Shown: positions 1 through 6,933 of the stretch, one piece after another | Layout: the number at the start of each line of letters is the position of its first letter | How positions within the stretch are numbered: position 1 is the stretch's first letter | Source: UBA6163 sp031411655 | Lineage (GTDB): Bacteria > Planctomycetota > Planctomycetia > Pirellulales > Pirellulaceae | Direction: 5' to 3' | DNA length: 8,667 bases | Assembly: GCA_031411655.1 (NCBI GenBank) | Contig: JANOBM010000061.1 | Coordinates: 1 to 8,667, forward strand | Position numbers and translations under genes: made by a program | The notes under the pieces: generated by a model | The model's input: the letters and a program-made list of their open reading frames with translations, nothing else | Databases searched by the model: none | What the model was told of the DNA's origin: nothing

Positions 1-1
1 T

Positions 2-880
2 GTGCTGGCCGTGAAGCGGACCGTCGAATCTTATGGCTTGCAAGTACTGGCGATCGAAGGTTACCTCCCGATCGAAAAGATCAAGCTCGGTGTCGACCAC
101 GATGGCAGTGAACTCCGTGCCATGCAGGCATTGATCCGTCATATGTCGACGGTCGGCATCCCGTTACTTTGCTACAACTTCATGTCGGGCACCGATTGGG
201 TGCGCACGAAACTGGATGTCCCGGCTAGAGGGGGAGCAAAAGTAACTGCTTTCAATCTGGCTGACGCTGAACGAGCGATCTCGCTGAACGTCGGTAGTAT
301 GAAGAATCCCGCCCTGACGATTTCGGCGAATGAACTGTGGGAGTTTCTTGAGCGATTCCTCATTGAGATCATTCCCGTTGCTGAATCGTCTTCGGTTACG
401 CTGGCCATGCACCCTGACGATCCACCACTTCCAGAGTTTCAAGGCAGAGCGCGCATCATGAATTCTGTGCCTGCATTCGAACGATTGGTGTCGCTCGTTC
501 CCAGCCCTCGCAATGCGATTTGTTTTTGCCAAGGTACGTTCGCCACGATGGGGGTTGATATTCCGGCCACGATTCGGCGACTTGGAAAGCACATTCAGTA
601 CGTTCATTTTCGTGACGCTTCCGGCACCGCCGAATCCTTTGTCGAGACCTTTCATGACTGTGGCCCGACGGATATGGCCGAGGCAATCCGCGCGTATCGA
701 GAGATTGGGTATGGTGGTGCCATTCGCCCGGACCACGTGCCGCAATTGTTCGGCGAAGATGAAGGTGAACCCGGTTATACGATGCTGGGGCGACTGTTTG
801 CCTTCGGTTACATTCGCGGTTTGCTGCATGGAGCAGCATCTACAACAAAGAGCGATCGATGCCAAGAATCACTGCCATAG
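2..880 (+). CDS. uxuA: Mannonate dehydratase (UxuA), 5'-truncated by window edge
   Basis: The product dehydrates D-mannonate to 2-keto-3-deoxy-D-gluconate in the cytosol, a step of glucuronate breakdown. The 292 visible residues (numbered from base 2) carry the signature segments of the UxuA TIM-barrel family: CYNFM at 57-61 followed by DWVRT, MHPDDPP at 136-142, CQGT at 176-179, VHFRD at 201-205 and RPDH at 242-245. H137, C176, H202 and D244 match the divalent-metal ligands known for this family (assigned by eye). The family is usually about 340-395 residues and its N-terminal strand-helix is missing here, so roughly 50-100 residues probably lie upstream; the GTG at base 2 is an internal codon, not the start. 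The stop (878-880) lies inside the next gene, giving a 22-nt overlap and likely translational coupling. Family assignment is secure; substrate is inferred from the family. Confidence 0.9.
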   Translation: MLAVKRTVESYGLQVLAIEGYLPIEKIKLGVDHDGSELRAMQALIRHMSTVGIPLLCYNFMSGTDWVRTKLDVPARGGAKVTAFNLADAERAISLNVGSMKNPALTISANELWEFLERFLIEIIPVAESSSVTLAMHPDDPPLPEFQGRARIMNSVPAFERLVSLVPSPRNAICFCQGTFATMGVDIPATIRRLGKHIQYVHFRDASGTAESFVETFHDCGPTDMAEAIRAYREIGYGGAIRPDHVPQLFGEDEGEPGYTMLGRLFAFGYIRGLLHGAASTTKSDRCQESLP

Positions 881-2091
881 AAACATCGATCCCTGCAGAT
901 ATCATGACGAACCTGATTTTGGTTCGCGTGCATACTGACGATGGACAAACTGGTTGCGGCGAAACGTATTACACGCCGCAAGCGATCGAGTCGCTGATAC
1001 ACGACTGGATGGCTCAGCGACTGCTTGGTGCTGAATCGACAGACATCGAAGCCCATTGGCGATTTTTATACGAACGTTGCACTCCCTTTGGTTATCCAGG
1101 GGCAGAGATGCGAGCCCTTTCGGCCATCGATGTCGCCCTGTGGGATATTCTTGGACAAGTTTGTGGTCAGCCGGTGTGGAAACTGCTCGGGGGAGCTGCT
1201 CAGAAGAAAGTTCGCATTTACAACACGTGTGGTGGACCTGGCTACGGAACGAAGAAACAACCAGCACAAGTTAGTGCCTCGCATCCGGGTTGGCCGGGCT
1301 TTGGCGATGAAGGGCAACCCGGAACCTTACAGGACAATTGGTCCTCAATTCATGCCGCCGGTGATTTGGCTGAGGAACTCGTTGCTGAAGGTATTCTCGG
1401 TATGAAGGTCTGGCCTTTCGATCGATATGCACATCGCGGAGCTGGAGCGTATCTCTCGGCAGCCGATATCGACGAGGGGATGAAACCGCTGCGCGAGATT
1501 CGCGATCGAGTTGGCGATAAGATCGAGATCATGATCGAAGGGCACGCCTTTTTTACGTTGCCCGCCGCGCTGCGGCTCGCATCCGCGCTGAAGGAAATCA
1601 GACCGTTCTGGCTAGAAGATGTGTTGCGCGTGGACAATGTCTCGACACTGGCCGACTTTCGACAGCGATCGGGGATGCCAATCGCGGCCAGTGAAATGTT
1701 ATTAGGACGTCCCGCATATTTATCTTTGCTGCAAGCGAAGGCCGCCGATTACGTCATGATCGATCCGACATGGGCCGGTGGAATCAGCGAAACGCGGCGG
1801 ATCATCGACCTGGCTCAAATGCACAATCTGCCAGCCACGATGCACGATTGCACAGGACCGATGACACTATTTTCGGGATTGCATTGTGCCGTTGCGTCGA
1901 CGAGCGTGATCCTTCAAGAAACGGTTCGAGCACACATCCGCACGTTTTATCATAACTTGATTGACCGTCAGCCTTGCATTGAGAACGGTTGGTTGATCCC
2001 GCCTTCGGATCCTGGGCTGGGGACGGCTTTCCTGCCGAATCTGTTTCAATCGGGAAAGTACCACTTTCGTCGTAGTGAAATCGGCAAGTGA
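859..2091 (+). CDS. Enolase-superfamily (mandelate racemase/muconate lactonizing type) acid-sugar dehydratase
   Basis: Predicted cytosolic, Mg-dependent enzyme that removes the alpha proton of a sugar acid. The 410-residue length is normal for the family. The start is the ATG at 859, because the conserved first strand (ITAIETSIPADI) begins at residue 4. The N-terminal capping domain covers about 1-135, then comes the barrel. Expected metal ligands are E227 (in EGH), E253 (WLED) and E279 (AASEM). Candidate catalytic residues are H229, the H329-D302 dyad (MHD and IDPTWAGG) and E354 (LQET). This layout, with histidines after barrel strands 3 and 7, resembles D-galactonate dehydratase rather than muconate lactonizing enzymes, except that the first ligand is Glu instead of the usual Asp. 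It sits between uxuA and a transporter, overlapping both, so a dehydratase of a uronate- or aldonate-derived acid is likely. The exact substrate cannot be read from sequence. Confidence 0.92.
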   Translation: MPRITAIETSIPADIMTNLILVRVHTDDGQTGCGETYYTPQAIESLIHDWMAQRLLGAESTDIEAHWRFLYERCTPFGYPGAEMRALSAIDVALWDILGQVCGQPVWKLLGGAAQKKVRIYNTCGGPGYGTKKQPAQVSASHPGWPGFGDEGQPGTLQDNWSSIHAAGDLAEELVAEGILGMKVWPFDRYAHRGAGAYLSAADIDEGMKPLREIRDRVGDKIEIMIEGHAFFTLPAALRLASALKEIRPFWLEDVLRVDNVSTLADFRQRSGMPIAASEMLLGRPAYLSLLQAKAADYVMIDPTWAGGISETRRIIDLAQMHNLPATMHDCTGPMTLFSGLHCAVASTSVILQETVRAHIRTFYHNLIDRQPCIENGWLIPPSDPGLGTAFLPNLFQSGKYHFRRSEIGK

Positions 2092-3401
2092 AAGAAACCA
2101 TCAACAGTCAACGCACTGATGCAGATCCGAGCGCAGCAACCCATGTTCGTTATTACGTTGTGGGTGCCACAACGCTCGCGGCAGTGTTGTTGTACCTCGA
2201 CCGCATCTGTATCGCCGAAATCGCGAAACTGGATGAGTTCAAAACGAGCCTTGGTTTGAATGAAACACAGACAGGGGCGATGCTGTCTGCGTTCTTTTTC
2301 TCGTACGCTTTAGGGCAAATGCCAGCCGGCTGGCTTTCCGATCGGTTTGGGGCACGCAAGATGTTGCCGCTTTACATCTGCGTTTGGTCGCTGTGTACGA
2401 TGTTGACGGGGTTGGCCAGCGGTTTCGCGATGCTCATCGTTGCTAGACTGCTATTTGGGATCGCGCAGGCGGGATGTTATCCCACGGCCAGCAGCTTGAT
2501 TAAACGCTGGACGCCCTTATCGATCCGCGGTACGACTAGCTCGATCGTTTCGTTTGGTGGGCGTTTGGGTGGCGCGATCGCACCGCTGCTCACTGCTTGG
2601 CTCTTGCGAGATTTTTTGGGTTGGCGCTGGGTGTTGGTTCTGTACGGGATTTCCGGGCTGTTTGTCGCCGCCTACTTCTGGCACGTATTCCGCGAAACGC
2701 CTGCTGAACATCCTGACTGCAACGAGTCCGAGCAAGCTTTGATCGCTGTTGGAAGCACGCAAGCGGCTGACGTTGGACCGCCTCCCTTTCCACCGGTACT
2801 GCCGCTAGTTCGTAGTGGCACGATGTGGCTGATGTGCTCGCTGCAGTTTGGCATCAATGTGGGTTGGGTATTCCTGGTGACTTGGTTACCGACTTACTTG
2901 AAGGAAGTAAAACATGTCGAAGCTGGGACAGGCGGTTGGATGTCGACGATCGTATTGTTTGCAGGGATCGTGGGAATGTTGTGCGGTGGCCCTTTAACGG
3001 ACTTTTCGGTTCGACGTCTGGGAACGCGTTGGGGACGTTCGATTCCAATGGTCGCTTGTTACTGCGTTGCCGTGATGGCGTATCTGTCGTGTATGTATTT
3101 AGAGTCGGTCTGGTCCTTCATCGCAGCCGCTTCACTGGTCGCTTTTGCAACGGACATGAGCGTGCCTGGGATTTGGGCCTACATGCAGGATGTTGGAGGC
3201 AAGAACACAGCGGCTGTGTTTGGTTGGGGGAATATGTGGGGAAATCTCGGTGCTGCCACGACTCCTCTGTTAGTACCGATAGTTCTGGAAAAATGGGACA
3301 CCAACGGAGACTGGAAAGAAGCGTTTCTGCTCTTTTCGGCAGGGTATATTGTCGCCGCACTCGCCGCGCTTGGGATCAATGCAACGCGAAAGGTGGAATA
3401 A
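2088..3401 (+). CDS. MFS transporter, anion:cation symporter (hexuronate/galactonate) type
   Basis: Predicted inner-membrane, proton- or sodium-driven importer of a sugar acid. It has 437 residues, the usual size of a 12-helix MFS protein. About 23 polar residues precede the first helix, which ends in LDR (D38, R39), a feature of the anion:cation symporter family (ExuT, DgoT, GarP relatives). The MFS motif A, GWLSDRFGARK, is at 81-91 between helices 2 and 3. A charged central loop lies at about 200-235, followed by the second helix bundle starting with MWLMCSLQFGINVGWVF. The GTG start at 2088 overlaps the preceding stop as GTGA, typical of translational coupling; no strong Shine-Dalgarno is visible and later in-frame starts would cut into helix 1. 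It is the last gene of the three-gene operon and probably imports the acid that the two dehydratases consume. Direction and substrate are inferred. Confidence 0.92.
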   Translation: MKETINSQRTDADPSAATHVRYYVVGATTLAAVLLYLDRICIAEIAKLDEFKTSLGLNETQTGAMLSAFFFSYALGQMPAGWLSDRFGARKMLPLYICVWSLCTMLTGLASGFAMLIVARLLFGIAQAGCYPTASSLIKRWTPLSIRGTTSSIVSFGGRLGGAIAPLLTAWLLRDFLGWRWVLVLYGISGLFVAAYFWHVFRETPAEHPDCNESEQALIAVGSTQAADVGPPPFPPVLPLVRSGTMWLMCSLQFGINVGWVFLVTWLPTYLKEVKHVEAGTGGWMSTIVLFAGIVGMLCGGPLTDFSVRRLGTRWGRSIPMVACYCVAVMAYLSCMYLESVWSFIAAASLVAFATDMSVPGIWAYMQDVGGKNTAAVFGWGNMWGNLGAATTPLLVPIVLEKWDTNGDWKEAFLLFSAGYIVAALAALGINATRKVE

Positions 3402-3404
3402 CCT

Positions 3405-3428
3405 AAACCAGCCCACACGCCCTGGTTT
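3405..3428 (+). terminator. Weak hairpin after the sugar-acid operon
   Basis: A perfect 7-bp inverted repeat, AAACCAG (3405-3411) and CTGGTTT (3422-3428), with a 10-nt loop, starts 4 nt after the MFS stop. The descending arm ends in a run of four T including one base beyond the stem. The stem is short and AT-containing and the T tract is poor, so it would be a weak intrinsic terminator or a 3'-end processing structure. Confidence 0.35.
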
Positions 3429-3478
3429 TGAATTTGCGCTGTTGTCGCATACGATTCCCATAGCAAGAGGCATTTAGC

Positions 3479-3535
3479 ATGGCTAAGATCGAGGATAAAG
3501 GGGTGTGGCATAGCGTGGCCGCGAGAACGCCGTAA
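3479..3535 (+). CDS. Candidate 18-codon leader peptide upstream of the SHD1 gene
   Basis: An ATG at 3479 is preceded by AAGAGG (3465-3470) with 8-nt spacing, a better Shine-Dalgarno than most genes in this window have. It reads MAKIEDKGVWHSVAARTP and stops with TAA at 3533-3535, 38 nt before the SHD1-protein start. No family is recognised. It could be a translated leader ORF affecting downstream expression, or a chance ORF in a 172-nt spacer. There is no run of one amino acid of the classic attenuator kind. Confidence 0.25.
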   Translation: MAKIEDKGVWHSVAARTP

Positions 3536-3547
3536 CGCGATGGTTAC
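3532..3547. promoter_or_regulatory. Inverted repeat before SHD1 gene (possible operator)
   Basis: GTAAC (3532-3536) and GTTAC (3543-3547) form a 5-bp inverted repeat with a 6-nt centre, 26 nt upstream of the ATG at 3574 and overlapping the stop of the candidate leader ORF. It could be a protein-binding half-site pair or a small RNA hairpin. The arms are short enough to occur by chance. Confidence 0.2.
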
Positions 3548-3573
3548 TAATCTGCAACGAGGAAAAGTTAAAA

Positions 3574-5241
3574 ATGTTTGCTAACCCGCTCAGTCAGACA
3601 ATTTTCTCGTTGGCTGCGACTGTAGCTATCAGCTTCAGCCTCTATTCGGACGCCACCGCGCAATCGCTGCGTTACAACTGGAAGGAGGGACAGAAATTCT
3701 CCTATCAGTTCGACATTACAGTGGACGCCGACGATGCCACCACAACCTACAAAGGCATCACGAACTACACCGTCGACAAGGTGGCGACGGATCAACTGCG
3801 AGTGACGTATCGTGGAGGATTGAATGAAGCGAAGAAGTCGAAGCAAACCAATCGCGGTCGGCCGGGCTTTGGGATTCCGTTTGGTGGACCACCGTCGATT
3901 CCCGGTCCATTTTCCAAGCCGACCTTTGCAGGCAAGACGCAAACCACCAACAAGATCACGCTCACTCCGCGCGGCGACGTACTTGCGATGGAGGGCGATT
4001 CGCAGTTGCCCTACCTGTTGGGCAACGTCTCTCTGCTGCCTTTCGAGGTCCTCCCGCCCGCCGATGAGCAGCAGTGGAAAATTGACAGTGGCGTATCCAT
4101 CACCGAAGAAAACGAGAATGGTCGCCATCGATTTGGTCCCTTCGATCCCTTTGCCGGTGACGACCCGAAGAACGTGCAAGCGGCCAGCGAGGTGACTTCC
4201 TACTCCGTACAGAGTTCCAGCGGTGAATCGGTTAAGATTGCTCGATCCTATCAGTTGAATACGCCAGCAACCGATGACAATCCCGCTTTTAACTTGACAG
4301 GGACAGGCACCTGGATATTCGACAAACAGGAAAATATTCCGCAAGCTCTCGACATGACCCTCAAACTTACGGTGAAAACAGGGAACACTTCGACATCGAT
4401 CCCGATTAGCGTGAAGTACACACGCATATCCGCTGCGGAGCTCGCCAAAATCGAAGCCGCTGCCCAACAAAAGGCCGAAGAAGCAGCACGAATCTCCGCC
4501 GCTGCCAAGGCTAATGCTGAAGCACCCATGTCCAACGAAGACAGGCAAGTGGCTTTAGCTGCGCTTTCTTCCAACGAAACGTCGCGGATCGCTTCGAAAC
4601 TCAGCGAACTTGCCACGAAGACGCCGCTGGAACCGGACGCAGAGGTCACCTCAGCCATCGAGAAACATCTATCCAGCGCCGACAAAAACGTGGCAGGTGC
4701 AGCTCACAAGGCACTCCTGAATTGGTCTCCCACTTACAAGCGAATGAAAAACCTTGAAAAGGAATACCAAGGGCCAGCCGTGATCAAGTCCACCGAAAGG
4801 GTCGTGGAGTCAACAACACCCCTCTTTGTTGGCCAGATTGTGCAAGCGCAACGGAACAATCGCGGCACGTTTTGGTTCGCGGCCAAAGTCGAGGAATTGC
4901 TTCCTGATGGTAAGGTAAAGTTAGGTTTTTTGACTTGGGGGGAAGTGAAAGAGTCGGAAAACGCTGAACGACGGAGGATTCAGCTCGCCCCGGAAGAACT
5001 GCCGCAACCAGCTCGGCCTGTCGGTTTGACGAGTGAGTCTCCGAACGCGTTACGAACGTGGTCGGATGCTTCGGGTCGCTTCAAGCTCGAAGGTGTATTC
5101 GTGGAACTGAAGGATGGCGTCGTCCGATTGCGAAATGCGGAGAGTCGCGTGATCGACGTGCCTCTGGCCAAGCTCAGTGCTGCCGATCAAGCGCACGTCA
5201 AGCAACTGGAAGAGGTCGAGAATCCGTTCATTGTGAAATAG
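3574..5241 (+). CDS. Secreted SHD1-domain protein, planctomycete-type, function unknown
   Basis: A 555-residue exported protein. A hydrophobic signal segment (about 9-24) ends in ATAQ, with likely cleavage after A29; its n-region carries no Lys or Arg, which is unusual. A beta-rich domain (about 32-285) begins YNWKEGQKFSYQF and is interrupted by a Gly/Pro-rich loop at 94-116. Next come an Ala-rich, probably coiled-coil helix (about 286-317) and a helical, HEAT-like stretch (about 320-400). A Tudor/SH3-like segment starting near 417 (VGQIVQAQ, then FWFAAKVEELLPDGKVKLGF) follows. The C-terminal SHD1 (SLA1 homology domain 1) is at about 493-545: RTWSDASGRFKLEGVFVEL, the DGVVRLR strand and LAKLSAADQ. 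Planctomycetes carry many such secreted proteins with uncharacterised, presumably binding roles. The start is set by the signal peptide and GAGG at 3559-3562, 11 nt upstream; no alternative upstream start exists before a stop at 3511. It appears monocistronic. Confidence 0.88.
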   Translation: MFANPLSQTIFSLAATVAISFSLYSDATAQSLRYNWKEGQKFSYQFDITVDADDATTTYKGITNYTVDKVATDQLRVTYRGGLNEAKKSKQTNRGRPGFGIPFGGPPSIPGPFSKPTFAGKTQTTNKITLTPRGDVLAMEGDSQLPYLLGNVSLLPFEVLPPADEQQWKIDSGVSITEENENGRHRFGPFDPFAGDDPKNVQAASEVTSYSVQSSSGESVKIARSYQLNTPATDDNPAFNLTGTGTWIFDKQENIPQALDMTLKLTVKTGNTSTSIPISVKYTRISAAELAKIEAAAQQKAEEAARISAAAKANAEAPMSNEDRQVALAALSSNETSRIASKLSELATKTPLEPDAEVTSAIEKHLSSADKNVAGAAHKALLNWSPTYKRMKNLEKEYQGPAVIKSTERVVESTTPLFVGQIVQAQRNNRGTFWFAAKVEELLPDGKVKLGFLTWGEVKESENAERRRIQLAPEELPQPARPVGLTSESPNALRTWSDASGRFKLEGVFVELKDGVVRLRNAESRVIDVPLAKLSAADQAHVKQLEEVENPFIVK

Positions 5242-5667
5242 CCAGCGAACGGATTGAACGTGCCCGGCGGTTCACGTCCGACGGGTGCAATCAAGTGGGT
5301 CGCAGGTTTCTTTTGGGAATTGTAGAGGATCGTTGAGGCTTGAGCGTGACAGGAGGCTGTCGCCGGGGTCTGGCTGGGTATTCGGTTTTCAGCTTCTCTC
5401 GTCTCGCATATTAAAGATCAGAGTTGAATGATTCGGGAGATAGCTAAAAGTTGCACCTGATGGAGTTGAAGTCCTTCGTGCAAGATTCTTGCTGCATCAT
5501 AATTGAGTATGACTATCAACTAACTGCCTGCCGATCGTTTTTCCCGCCTGCCGTTCGCTCGTTCGACGCAAAACAATGAGTCCTTTGTCCCGTCCTGCCA
5601 AAGCGATTGTTGATTGTCTCGATGATTGGAACGCTTCTAAAATGCCTGTAGGTGTTTTGCATTTTAC
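5242..5667. other. Non-coding spacer upstream of the adhesin remnant
   Basis: These 426 nt show no convincing gene. The longest + strand ORF starting with ATG near the remnant (5576-5692, 38 codons) has no Shine-Dalgarno and no recognised similarity. A small hairpin, GACAG-GAGG-CTGTC (5348-5361), lacks a T tract. The 13-bp palindrome at 5480-5492 is listed separately. No cadherin-like reading is visible in any + frame upstream of about 5662, so the missing 5' part of the adhesin gene is not simply out of frame here. Confidence 0.5.
5480..5492. promoter_or_regulatory. 13-bp palindrome GCAAGA-T-TCTTGC
   Basis: A perfect odd palindrome with 6-bp arms around one central T. It could be a dimeric regulator site in the spacer upstream of the adhesin remnant. 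No clear -35/-10 pair accompanies it, so a chance palindrome is possible. Confidence 0.25.
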
Positions 5668-5718
5668 TTCACCATCGATGGAAGTACACTGAAGACTGCG
5701 GCCTCTTTTAATTTCGAA

Positions 5719-6933
5719 GTGATGAACACCTACTCGATTCGTGTTCTTACGACGGATCAGAGTGGGCACGCATTGGACAAACAGTTCACAATCGCTGTCA
5801 CGAATGTCAACGAAGCCCCCACGATTGTGGTCTTGTCTCCGACGAACATCAGCTTAGCGGAGGATGTGAGCACGGCCGGTTTCATCGATCTGGCGACATT
5901 ATCGATCATGGATGACGCGCTGGGAACCAATGCACTGACTTTGAGCGGTACCGATGCTGACAGCTTTGAAATCGTCGGTGATCAACTGCGATTGAAGGCA
6001 GGCGTCGCATTGGATTTTGAAACACAGTCGAGTTACTCGGTTACGGTGGATTTAGAAGACGCGACCGTCGGATCGACTCCGGATGCATCGGCATCGTTCA
6101 CGCTGAATATCAGCGACGTCAACGAAGCCCCTCCAACCGTTACCCTGTCCATAAACAACTCGAGCATTGCAGAAGGCGCGGGCATCGCCGTGTTCGCAGC
6201 CACGTTATCAGCCAAGTCCGGGCAAGTGGTCACGGTCAACTTCGACGCCACCGGTACTGCCACTTTCGGCACTGACTTCAGCGGTGTGGTCAACTCGATC
6301 GAGATCCCTGCGGGCCAAATCACGGGAACATTTACCGTCACTGCAACGCAAGATTTGCTAGATGAGGCGAATGAAACGGTAATCATCGACATCAGCACCG
6401 TGACCAATGGTACCGAAAACGGGACTCAAAGTCAGACGACAACGATCATCGATGATGACAACTCGATTCCAGTCGTGGGCTCCATCGGAAACGCGGTGAC
6501 TTACACCGATAATGCTGCGCGAGTATTGGTCTTCCCTATCGCAGCGGTCACTGACGTTGATACGACGCTATTTACCAATGGGAAACTAACGGTCACCAAT
6601 ACCAATGGTCAACCAACCGACCCGTTGGCGATCGTTCCAACGACGTTAGTAACCGTCTCAGTTGCTAACGTACTTTACAACAATGTAGTCATTGGCAGCT
6701 TTACTGGCGGCGCTGGAACAACGCCACTGGCATTCACGTTCAACAATCAAACGAACACCGCACGCATGAAGCTGGCGCTCAATGCGATCGGATTTTCGAG
6801 TTCATCAGAGAATCTAACTACTACGTCACGAACGGTTTCGGTGGTGGTTAACGACGGAGTTGGCGGTGACAGCGTCTCTCAAAGCAAGCAGGTCAATGTC
6901 ATCGCCGTCAACGATGTACCGGTGTCCCGTTAA
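5719..6933 (+). CDS. First ORF of the adhesin remnant: cadherin-like, Calx-beta and beta-repeat
   Basis: A 404-residue open frame of the broken adhesin gene. Residues 1-34 are the tail of a cadherin-like repeat ending NVNEAP. Residues 35-138 are a complete cadherin-like repeat (TDADSFEIVGDQLRLK, then LDFETQSSYSVTV, ending in another NVNEAP-like joint). Residues 138-248 are a Calx-beta domain (IAEGAG, then TATFGTDF, ending DEANETV and DDDN). Residues 251-402 are the first long beta-repeat. Asp/Asn-rich joints fit calcium binding between domains. The nominal start (GTG 5719, or ATG 5722) lies inside the FNFEVMNTYSIRV strand of a repeat and has no Shine-Dalgarno, so it is very unlikely to be a real initiation site. 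The stop at 6931-6933 is produced by the frameshift. Without a signal peptide the product would not be exported. Confidence 0.55.
   Translation: MMNTYSIRVLTTDQSGHALDKQFTIAVTNVNEAPTIVVLSPTNISLAEDVSTAGFIDLATLSIMDDALGTNALTLSGTDADSFEIVGDQLRLKAGVALDFETQSSYSVTVDLEDATVGSTPDASASFTLNISDVNEAPPTVTLSINNSSIAEGAGIAVFAATLSAKSGQVVTVNFDATGTATFGTDFSGVVNSIEIPAGQITGTFTVTATQDLLDEANETVIIDISTVTNGTENGTQSQTTTIIDDDNSIPVVGSIGNAVTYTDNAARVLVFPIAAVTDVDTTLFTNGKLTVTNTNGQPTDPLAIVPTTLVTVSVANVLYNNVVIGSFTGGAGTTPLAFTFNNQTNTARMKLALNAIGFSSSSENLTTTSRTVSVVVNDGVGGDSVSQSKQVNVIAVNDVPVSR

Noticed and set aside
164..865. Long minus-strand open frame of 233 codons opposite uxuA
   Set aside because: Antisense to a clearly conserved enzyme gene; composition rich in Arg, Ser and His without domain signals, as expected of a shadow frame.
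2825..3406. +1-shifted 193-codon frame inside the MFS gene
   Set aside because: Lies wholly within the transporter coding sequence, which has continuous membrane segments in its own frame.
3568..4548. Minus-strand open frame of 326 codons opposite the SHD1 gene
   Set aside because: Fully antisense to a gene with signal peptide and recognisable domains; no motif of its own.
5346..5363. Hairpin GACAG-GAGG-CTGTC as terminator of the SHD1 gene
   Set aside because: It lies more than 100 nt after the stop and lacks a following T run.
5576..5692. 38-codon ORF upstream of the adhesin remnant
   Set aside because: No Shine-Dalgarno, no similarity, and it runs through the start of the cadherin-like reading in a different frame.
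5497..5769. 90-codon minus-strand frame across the remnant's 5' end
   Set aside because: Overlaps the cadherin-like reading antisense; no ribosome site or recognised motif.
6033..6407. Minus-strand frame of 124 codons opposite the Calx-beta domain
   Set aside because: Antisense shadow of a well-recognised domain.
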